DNA from: Leptospiraceae bacterium | GTDB taxonomy: Bacteria > Spirochaetota > Leptospiria > Leptospirales > Leptospiraceae | Assembly (NCBI GenBank): GCA_016708435.1 | Contig: JADJFV010000004.1 | Coordinates: 344,092-408,091 of the forward strand | DNA: 64,000 bases | Direction: 5' to 3' | Program-made: the position numbers and the translations under genes | Notes under the pieces: model-generated | What the model was told of the DNA's origin: nothing | The model's input: only the letters and a program-made list of their open reading frames with translations | Database searches by the model: none | Shown: piece by piece, positions 1 to 9,129 of the stretch | Position numbering within the stretch: the stretch's first letter is position 1 | Layout: each line of letters opens with the position of its first letter

Positions 1-3000
1 CTTAAAGAAGTTTTTCATGAAATAGGCTGTTGCAGTTGCATTATGAAGTCCTGCGAATACAACGCCTGGACCTTGGTGCAATTGGTCAATGTATTTTAGG
101 GAATTGACGAAGTCATCGTTTTGAACAGAAGACTCAGACAAGAGGTTACCAGTCATTACCCATACGCCTTTTCGTTTTTCCATGCGCTTAATTTCATTTA
201 GCCCAAGGCTTGCATATTCTAACTTGCGACCTTTGTCTAATCGCAAGTCTTCTTGAGAAATGATAATCCTATTTCCTTTGCCTACACCAGAAACATTTCG
301 TAGTTCATACTTTTCTAAGTCCTGGATCATCTTCCACCACTTTGGCGCATAATTAGAAGTATTCTTTGCTTCTACTTTAAAGCCTGGAACAAAATCCTGC
401 GATGTATCATATACAGGACGGTCAAGGAGTAATTCAGGACTTAGCACATAATAGAAGTAATCCTGCTCTTCTGGTTCAATGACTGCTTTAAAATGATAGG
501 AAGGCAAGTAGATATAGTCGATTTTATTTTTAGCAAATTTTAAAATCTCTTTGTATCTAGCTTCGATGGATTCTTGTTTCACAATAGAAACTCCACCGTC
601 TTTGATTGTATAATAATAATCTAAAATTGCATACTTAATATCTCTGTTATCCGCAAAGCCGAGATCATTTGTTATTTGTCCATCTTTCATCTTTACAATG
701 TAAGATTTAATTCCTAAATCAACGATAGCAGAGAATATTTGCTCTTTAGGAAGTTTTGCTACTAGCTGCCTAGAAATGGATTTGAATTCAGGCAAATCAG
801 AAAATAGAATTTGTCTGGCGAATACTTTATCGTTAATGGATTTATACTTGTCTCTAGCAAAACCAAGATCGGCAAACACCGCGTAGTCTTTCTTTTCTAA
901 AGATTCCAATTGTAAGAAGCTAATAAAGTCATCTAACTCTCTTGCGTTAAATAAATCCAATTTCTCTTTTTTCTTAGAGTTAATTAATTGGTTAAGGGTT
1001 GCGAGATATTCTGTGGGCTTCTGTGTTTCGCATAATTCATAGTATTTGAACCATTCTTTAAATTCTTCCTTCACGAACTCACGCTCGTTAGCCGCAAATT
1101 CTATTTCTGGAAATACACGAGAGAGTTTATATTTCACTGTATAAAAAGTCTTGACTAAGCTTTTTTCGGGATAATATTCTTTGAAGTTTTTATCAAAGTC
1201 ATTGTAGTATTTCTTTGCACTTTCGTAATCACCTCGATGATACAAAGCACCTGCCCATTGTATTTGCATCCAGAGTGCGCGGTTACGGTTCTTTAGCCGG
1301 AACTCAGTTTCAATCAGCAAATCAAATTGATTGTTTAACTCTTCCCCTGTTTGCGTCACGATTGATTTTAAAAGTAAGTGAAATAAAAAATCTCTGTCGG
1401 ATTCTTTTAGTAGATAAAGCGCGGGGCGACCGTCTTTCAAATAGAGTGGACCTAGAGTGGTTGGTTCAAAGTCCGCTTTGTTTTCAATTGAGTCATAGGC
1501 ATCTAGAAGCCTTGACTGATAACTTTTTCGCGTTGAATCAGACTGTTGAAGAGAAAGCTCTTTTGCTTTTTGGCGATAGGCATCCCAAATACGATTTGTT
1601 GCAAAGAAATAAATTTTATCTTCTTGAACGGTAGCCGGATCAATTCCCTGAATAAAGAAAATTTCATACTCTATGTCGGATATCGCATTTTCTGCATATT
1701 TGATTTCCTGTTTTGATTCAGCTAGTTTCTTTGCTGTTTCAGCGTGTAATCGTGCTTTGTCCCAAATAAAACCTCTTGAGAAAAGTGTCGCTAGTCGCAT
1801 ATTTTTTAAATACGGGTCTTCTTCTGAGTTGATCGAAATAAATTTTTTGTATTCAGGATCGACTATACTCAAATTACCTGCGCGTAAATTTTTATAGTAA
1901 TTGACTACGAACTTTTTGTCCTCTGTGGCATTCGGTAAAGTGTTGTATCGGGTTTGGTATTTTTCGCAGTCTACATCAATGGGAGCTTCATAACAACTTA
2001 GCAGAAGTTCATAGGTAATTGCCTCTTCCTCTTTTGAATTAATTGCAAAGCGAGTAAGAAGATTTTCATAATGGTTTAAGTAATTGCTTACACTCGGGAA
2101 TGTCTTTGTTTTTAATTTTGCTAAGTTTAATTCTGATTGAATTAAGAATTCTACATTCTTATCCGGCAAAACAGAATTAGCCTGCAATAGAAATTTCATA
2201 GATTGAAGATAATTTCTCTTACGCTCTTCTTTGATCGCAAGTGCAGTGTATTTTTTGAATTCACTTTCAAATATTTTCTGATTATCCGGATACTCGTTGA
2301 TATACTCACCGACGAGATGTAGTTTCTCTTCCTTAATCAGTCTATTCGCGCTTTTGATATTTGAAATTAAATGGTCCCTAATCTTTGCGTTCTCTGCTGT
2401 TGGCTCTAAAAGTATAATCGACTGAACACCGGCAAATTGTAATATGTCGTAGAGAAATCCTGTCTTAATATAATTGTCCATACTCTTTGAATAATTGGTA
2501 AGAATTAAAAATGGAATCGTCCATTGGTCTTCTACCACTTCTTTCATACTGATTAAACCGGCCTTCTTCTCTCCGATGTATTGCTTTCTATTTGTAAAAT
2601 CAGTCGGTCCTTCTAAAATATCTGTATCAGTAAGATAGTTTTTTAATTCATTGGAAAGAATAATTCTAAGGTTTAATTCTTTCGGGTCTTTTTTAGGTTC
2701 AACTTTAGGCAATACCAGATTGATTGGATTGAGATCGATACCTGTTTCTTTATTTGATTTTGTTATCGGGTTAACACTTGTTATTCTCTTTAAGCGGGAA
2801 AACTCAGTATCCGCTTCTCGTTCCAATTGACTTCTCCTAAATAGATGTCGAATTTCGTAGGAATCATTTAAACTCTTAGTATTATATTCCAATTTTCGAA
2901 AGTTTATGTTATACATGAGAGGAGATGGGATAATAACAAGTTTCCTTACATCTGGATAATGAGCTAGGATTCCTTCCAATTCGTTAGAAAGAGTCTTTGT

Positions 3001-6000
3001 ATCTTTCTTATCAGTGAGTTTAAAATCATTGATCTCAGTGTTTCCACCATGTGAAATAATTTGTGTCCCTTCCATTCCAGTCGTATAGTATTCAATAAGT
3101 AATTCATCTTTTTTTAGTTTCGGTAAATACTTATTATTCCCTGTATGCCAACTGAGAGCGTCCATACCTTTAGGAAGTAGTTTTGATAAAGTATTTAATT
3201 CTTTTATAATATGTTCAAAATTTTTTGCTTTATTATTCACTAAATCCTTTGCATCTTTCCCACTGAGGTTAGCAGTTTCAATTTTGTAGATATATTCTTT
3301 GTCTTCCCAAACATGAAGTTGTAAATTATTAACAGTCTGAAATATTTCTTTGTCTTGGAAACGTAATTCATTTATGATGAGTTGTCTAAAAAATACTGCA
3401 CTATATAATTTCTCTCGATTGACCGGCAACTCGTTGTAATTCTTAAGTTTAATCAAATTTGCTGAGCGTAAAGAGTAAATATAATTGATTGTGATTTCAT
3501 CAATTTCATACCAAAGTCCAGGACTGGACTTTAATGCATTCTCTGCTCTTTCACTAAATTCTAATGACTTCTTAAAATTTCCTATTCGATAATTATATTC
3601 TGCTTCCAGAATATAATAAGTAATCAACTCCCTTTCTAATTGAAATTCATTTGCTAGGTAATAGCTTTCTCGCAAAGTTTTCTCAAACTTATCAACTTCG
3701 CCTAATCGCAAGTAAAAGATGGCTGTTAGAATTTTTAGTCTAGTTCTTTCTTTATTGCTAAAGAAGTCTTTTTCTAAACCAATCTCTTCGTCTTTCACAT
3801 CAGAAGGATTTTTAAAAAGGGAAAGTGCTACGCCAAAATAAGTGAATGCTTTTTCGTATTCTTTTTGAGTTAAATATATTTCTGCCGCATAAAAGTAATT
3901 ATTCCCTAGAAATGGATCGTAATTATAATAATCAGTATAAAACTTCTCTTTGCAAATATCTTCCTTTCTAATATCCACTGTGTTGTCTTCGAATTTGTAA
4001 GTCTTTAAACAAGAAACCATTTCGTCATTTTTGAATTTGTTTAAAAACTTGATATTGGCTTGTAATTCCGTGAGTAATACATCTTTTTTTTCTGCATTTT
4101 GCTCGATGTGGGAATAAAGAGAAATATCTGATTTAATATAAGATTGAAATGCAGCTTTTAAATTTCCTTTTTTCTTAAGTTCTTCGTATTCTTCTGTATA
4201 GATGATAGCGGCTTCGTGATAGTTGCCGCGAGAGAATTCATTTAATCCCAATTCACCGAGTCTATTGTTTAAAATTCTTTCACCAATTAGTGTTCTGTCT
4301 AACTTCTTGTCTTTAATAAATTGACTTCTCTCTTCAATTAAATTCGATACTTCATTGAATTCATTCTTATCAGCGCTATTGGTAATTCTCACTCCTTTGG
4401 TAATTAAGTTTTCAAAATCGAGTGGAATTTCTCCAGGGAATCTTCCATCCCCCTGTATACGTGCTGAATCAGGTAGTGCATAATTCCAAAACTTTTCACT
4501 CAGAGAAAAAGAAAATATTTCAGAAAGCTTTCTTTTCTTGCGATTGTATTCTTTATCCGCTAATTTTAAACTCGCTTCTGATTTTTTGTAGTCGCCTAAT
4601 TCTTGATAGCAGAATGCGAGTGAGTTGTAGAGGCTAATATCGTTTATGTAGTCGGACTTGCCATTCATAGATACTGCCGTTGAAAAAGAAGTAATCGCAT
4701 CTCTATACATTTCCAATTCCATTTGAACTAGACCGAGAAGCGCATTTAGAAGAGCGATTTTCTTTTTAACATCCTCTAAGTAAGAATTTAATTCTGGAAT
4801 ATTTTTAGTTCCAATTCTAGCGAGTAATGGAAAGTATTCGTTCTTATAATACAACTCTAATGCATTTTTTAAATAGGGAATGGACTCTCTTGTCTTTCCG
4901 TTGTAAACATTGATTCTCGCCAGATTAAAATAATACACGGCGCGCTGCTTATAATTTTCAAAGCGGTTTTTTTCTAAAATATATTTTGATAATTTCTCGA
5001 CTTCTTCGTATTCTCTGTATGCCTTTGGATAATTGGAGAGGAGAAAATAGTTGTTAGCCATATTCAAATGAATATCGGAAAGTGCTTTTTTGTTATCGTG
5101 ATTTGGTCCTATGAATTGAAGTATTTGGCTATATAGTTCAATGTTTTCTTCTAAATATTTATAGGGAAAATAACGAGCGTATAACGCTTCATACACTTCT
5201 GAATCTGGCTCTCCTTCTGGAAAGGTGACTCCCTTTTTACGGACATCTATATATTGATAAAGCCAGCCTAGAAGTAAATAAGCATCTGTATAATTGGGGT
5301 TAGCGTAGATTATCCACTGCAAGTCGTATTCGGCTTGCTTTAATTCTTGCAATACCAGGGCTTTTCTTGAACGGGTTAAAGTTTCTTCGTTTATATGAAA
5401 AGACTCTGATTGCACCGCGCGTGATACCATATAATATGCATATCCGTAGATAGTAGCATAATCTAAATTTTCTCTAGCAATCTTTATTCTTTTTTTGAAA
5501 TAATCCTCTGCTGGTTGAAATGCTTCCTCTTCAAGAGGAGATAAATATTGTAAGTCTCTAAAATCTCCGAAGATACGAAAGTATTTCCATCTAAAAAAAT
5601 ACGCAAGTGATTCGGTGAGCCTACCGCTAACGTCTAACTGCCGTTTGCCGAGTAAGTTAAATTTGTTTAAAATGTTGTTTGAGCTTTTATCCTTTAATTT
5701 TTGCGAATGCTTAAATGAATTGTCAATCATCATCTTTTGATAGAATACCGAATAATCGCGATAAGTCTTTCCTATCGGAAGTTTACGCTCTTTCGCGAGT
5801 GATAGGAGTAAATTATTATAAATAAAATTTTGAACGGATTTTCTGAGCTTTCCTTTTCTTTCGTATTCTCTTGCACTTGTTTCAAAATAGAAGAAAGAAT
5901 TTTCCAAATCTTCCTCTGTAATTTCGATCCCCGAAAAATAATCATAGTTCTCGACAAATGCCAATAGCTCTTGGTTTGACTTCTCTTCATCTCCACTGTC

Positions 6001-7761
6001 TTTGTAGTTGTCTGCTTGTAGTAATTTGCTTTTCAAATATACAAAAGAACCAATTTTAATGGAAGGTAAATAGGAATCAATTATCTTATTGCTTTCTTCA
6101 AACTTATCCTGCTCATTTAGAATAAGTGCCCTTGTATATTTCAAAAGACCTGCCAATTCTGGACAAATTGTTTCTAGTTTTTGTTCTTTGAGGTAAGAGT
6201 CTATTAACCTTGTTTTACGATCTAGATCATCTTGTCCACCTAGACGCTTGATGATATCATTCATTACAAATTTTTTATCTTCTCTACTAGAATTGGGACT
6301 ATTTATGATTTCAATAAAGCTTTCTGGAATTTTACTCGCATCCATTTGATATTCATATTTTCCTTCTTTACGCTTAACTTCCATTATCCTGTAAAAGGAT
6401 GGATAGTTAATCCTTATCTCTTGAAACGTTTTTTCGGCGAGGCTTGTGTCTTTTATTTCTGTATAATAGTCAGCGATTACCATAAGTAAAGAAGGAAGCA
6501 TTTGTGGGTGAATGTCTTTCTCATTTTTCATTGACTCGTAATAGGTCGTAAGCTCTGGAACAGGGTCTTTATTTTTTATCATTGCCTGTTGCTGGATGGC
6601 AAGAGCATAAGATAATCCATTTAATCTATCTCCTTTTGTCTTCGTCATTTCGGCTAATAAAGCTTCGCCTTCTTTGTCTTCGCCATCGTCTAAATAGTCA
6701 GCGGCTAATTGCTTGTCTGCGCGAGAACGATAGAGAGGATAAAGAGGATCATCTCCGAAATGTAAATACATGGATTTAAACGCTAATTTAAAGTAATCCA
6801 TGGAGCGAGATTTGTAAAGCCTAGCTAGATCATATTGCTTTGTAATATTTTCTTGTTTTGGAATTTCACCTTCTTTTGGAATGTAATAAATATTGAGAGC
6901 ATTTTCAAGCGATGCACTAAATAAAATTGAGCCTCCATTTAAGCTAGAATACTTAGTATCGAATAAGGATAAGTTACCGGCAGTCAGCGCTACTGATTCA
7001 GATGTCTGTAAGTCCAAACGAATAATAAAACTATTATCCAATTCATCGAGTCGTTTATTGCAATTTGTATCACGACGAATGGAAGTGTAGTATAGATATT
7101 TATTATCAAAGGAGACAGAAGGGCTAAAGTCCATAAATTTATCAAAGGTAAGTCTTTTTTCTACTTTGCTTGCTATATCAATAGAGTATATTTCGCCTAA
7201 CGGGTCATCTTTAAACGAGAGGAAATAAATCTTACGTCCATCTGGAGAGAAACGCGGAGTAGCTCCTCCACCCTGAGTAATTTGTGTAATTGTGTTTTTA
7301 TTTTTTGTATCAATAATTCCTATGTTCGGAAACTTTCCACCAAATCGTTTTGTGGTAAATGCAATGTATCTTCCATCTGGGGACCAATCAGGATCACTAT
7401 CCATTACTCGTTCAATCTTAGAAGCATTTTCAAAATTGGGGTTTGTAATTACATCTTGTTTATAGTTTTCGATTGTATACGTTCCGCTCAGAAGGGATTT
7501 TACCATCTCGTCAGGATTAACTTGGATGACCATGATGTCGCCCTCGGAATCATATCGCTCGGAAACAAAGGCAAGTCGTTTCCCATCGGGGCTAATAGCC
7601 GGTTTATACTGTGGTGCTGGATGGCTTGTTACAGGCAATACGGCAGAACTTTGTAGGTCTCTCAAATATAAGTCAAAGTTTCCAGAAGAGTCACTTGCGA
7701 AGAACAAGTATTTGCCGTCAGGTGTTACTCGAATTGTAAATATTGTTTCCCCTTCGCACCG
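1..7761 (-). CDS. Giant PD40-propeller / TPR / double CHAT-like protein (partial, 5' end damaged)
   Basis: One open frame of about 2587 codons runs off the left edge, so the C-terminus is missing. The first ~290 residues carry TolB/PD40-type repeats (for example VTPDGKYLFFASD near 7700 and AISPDGKRLAFVS near 7580), suggesting a beta-propeller. A long helical middle (about 6900-3200) has TPR-like helices such as LNEFSRGNYHEAAIIYTEEY near 4230. Two regions resemble CHAT caspase-like domains: one near 3120-2380 (RKLVIIPSPLMYNINF, then LQFAGVQSIILLEPTAE) and one near 740-1 (ending GVVFAGLHNATATAYFMKNF). I do not see the His/Cys dyad at the expected places, so both may be non-catalytic. No start codon precedes the propeller in this frame. 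The upstream 7762-7904 stretch continues the protein sense only after two frame changes. Function unknown; perhaps a scaffold or sensor. The propeller and TPR calls are firmer than the CHAT call. Confidence 0.8.
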
Positions 7762-7892
7762 TTAGCGGAAACGGCTTTTCATTGTTAGGCGTGAAATGTG
7801 CTTTGCTGATATTTGTATACTGAAATTCATTCTGCTTCACCTCGGAAGTGCGATAGGTCAAGAGAGAACATTGACAAACAAGAAAGAAGAGG

Positions 7893-8160
7893 TTTTACTG
7901 TCATTTCGCGAGCTTTGGCTACACGGATATAATCACTGTGAAAATGATTGAGAAATCTATTTTTCTTAGAACAAATAAATTAGCTTTGTCGTTTTTTTGC
8001 AAAATAGACCTCTCACCATTTATTTTCAGAGATTTAATCCAACGCAATAGATGGTTCGAGGTGACTGTTATCATATTCTTTAAAATATCAAAAATAACAT
8101 CGGTGCTCATCGGTGTCCACACGTTCGACGGGCTCAGTGCAAGTCCGTGGTAATCTTTTT
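7893..8160. repeat. Composite intergenic repeat, copy 1
   Basis: A mosaic of short motifs that recur elsewhere in the window. It has tactgtcatttcg (7897-7909), then an imperfect 14-bp inverted repeat gagaaatctatttt (7950-7963) / aaaatagacctctc (8001-8014), then catcggtgctcatcggtg (8099 on) and tccgtggtaatcttttt (8144 on). The same blocks recur in inverted order at 19020-19213. Short reading frames on both strands here are by-products of the palindrome. It abuts the damaged 5' end of the giant gene. Confidence 0.75.
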
Positions 8161-8163
8161 CCA

Positions 8164-8781
8164 TTACTCTTTGCGTCCCCATTTGCCGCGTTTGGCTTCG
8201 TAGTATTCGCCGTCTTCAACGGTTTGAAAATACGTAAGTAGGAGAGCGTCCTTTTTCTTGATTAGTTCTTGTTCCTTCAGATTTGCACTGGATAATCGTT
8301 GTAATTTATTTTCGTAGATAATTTTCCTAGATTCATTGACTAATTTTAATAGCTCTTCAATTTTAGATTTATTTTCTGGAAATTCCTTTTTAAATCTAGA
8401 TTCATTAACCAATGGGTTAATCTTGATTTGCCCATCTAATGCTTCTCCGATGAAATCTTTCTTTTTGAAATTTCTTACATCTTTTGAAAGGTATGCTATT
8501 CTTTTTAAAGCAGTATAAGTTGCCTCGTCTAATTCACCTTCTGGAATTTCTTTGTCTAATATTTCTTTTTCCCAGATGTCCGAGCCGGAAGCTGATGTGC
8601 GGATAGACGATATTATCCACCCATCTTTCTCTAAGTCTTTTCCTTCTCCGATCATCTGTCTCTCTGCGGCAGTTTGGGATTGGGTGAATGTAATAGCTGG
8701 TGGTCTAAGTGTAGTGCAATTGGAACTGAGTAACAATATTGCCACAGAGCCACAGAGGCACAGAGTTTGACTTCTCTGCAT
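8164..8781 (-). CDS. Putative lipoprotein, unknown function
   Basis: A predicted exported lipoprotein of 205 residues. The signal peptide starts MQRSQTLCLCGSVAILLLSS and is followed by NC, giving a spirochaete-like lipobox with the lipidated Cys at residue 22. The mature part is charged and helical, rich in Lys/Glu, with no family I recognise. An in-frame ATG at 8883 would add 34 residues, but those are encoded by a dispersed repeat (8872-8915) and would bury the signal peptide, so I start at 8781. The hydrophobic core of the signal peptide is itself encoded by another common mini-repeat (8741-8765). It lies last in a minus-strand run with the AsmA/vWA/rhomboid genes. Confidence 0.7.
   Translation of the reverse strand: MQRSQTLCLCGSVAILLLSSNCTTLRPPAITFTQSQTAAERQMIGEGKDLEKDGWIISSIRTSASGSDIWEKEILDKEIPEGELDEATYTALKRIAYLSKDVRNFKKKDFIGEALDGQIKINPLVNESRFKKEFPENKSKIEELLKLVNESRKIIYENKLQRLSSANLKEQELIKKKDALLLTYFQTVEDGEYYEAKRGKWGRKE
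8741..8765. repeat. CACAGAG-type mini-repeat inside signal peptide
   Basis: The + strand reads gccacagagccacagaggca then cagag. This kind of short repeat is seen between genes in many bacterial genomes (general knowledge). Here it lies inside the lipoprotein gene and encodes part of its signal peptide (LCLCGSVA) on the minus strand. Confidence 0.6.
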
Positions 8782-8871
8782 TATGCGCTGAAAAATCTGT
8801 GCTTTTACAAAGTCCCGTAAAGTGAATCTAAATATTTGTATTTGCTTCCATGCTATTTTTATCTTTCTTTT

Positions 8872-8915
8872 ATCCATGTTCATCTGTATTCATCCGTGCT
8901 AATCAGTAAGAATCA
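8872..8915. repeat. Dispersed 'gttcatc...catccgtg' repeat
   Basis: The + strand shows atccatgttcatctgtattc followed by atccgtgctaatcag. It belongs to the same motif family as 8099-8160, 19196-19213, 39148-39185 and 51148-51170. It separates the 68-residue ORF from the lipoprotein gene. Confidence 0.65.
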
Positions 8916-8922
8916 GTTATTA

Positions 8923-9129
8923 TCATTTGTAGGTAGATAATTCCGTTTCTGTCCGCTTTAAAAAACTGGCAAGCGGAATTCTTTCTTGTGAAATCATATC
9001 CTTCTCAACGTTAAACACCAGAGTGTTAAACACTGATTTTTGAAATTTGATTACTGCGTAGACTAGACCCTTAGTAAGCTCGACTTCAATTTTATCAACG
9101 CGGTAACTATTAATAATCCGATCAGTCAT
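8923..9129 (-). CDS. Small hypothetical protein coupled to AsmA-like gene
   Basis: A 68-residue ORF whose ATG overlaps the stop of the AsmA-like gene (ATGA at 9126-9129), a typical sign of translational coupling. No signal peptide, transmembrane segment or recognisable motif. The sequence has a central beta-prone stretch (GLVYAVIKFQKSVFNTLVF). The overlap with its neighbour is the main support that it is real. It may act with the AsmA-like protein, but no function can be given. Confidence 0.65.
   Translation of the reverse strand: MTDRIINSYRVDKIEVELTKGLVYAVIKFQKSVFNTLVFNVEKDMISQERIPLASFLKRTETELSTYK

Noticed and set aside
1215..7765. Several 60-140-codon plus-strand frames opposite the giant PD40-TPR gene
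   Set aside because: The minus frame is continuous and protein-like throughout; the plus frames have no motifs or ribosome sites.
7919..8182. Open frames on both strands in the 7.9-8.2 kb gap
   Set aside because: They mirror each other because of the inverted repeat, have no ribosome sites and are made of dispersed repeat DNA.
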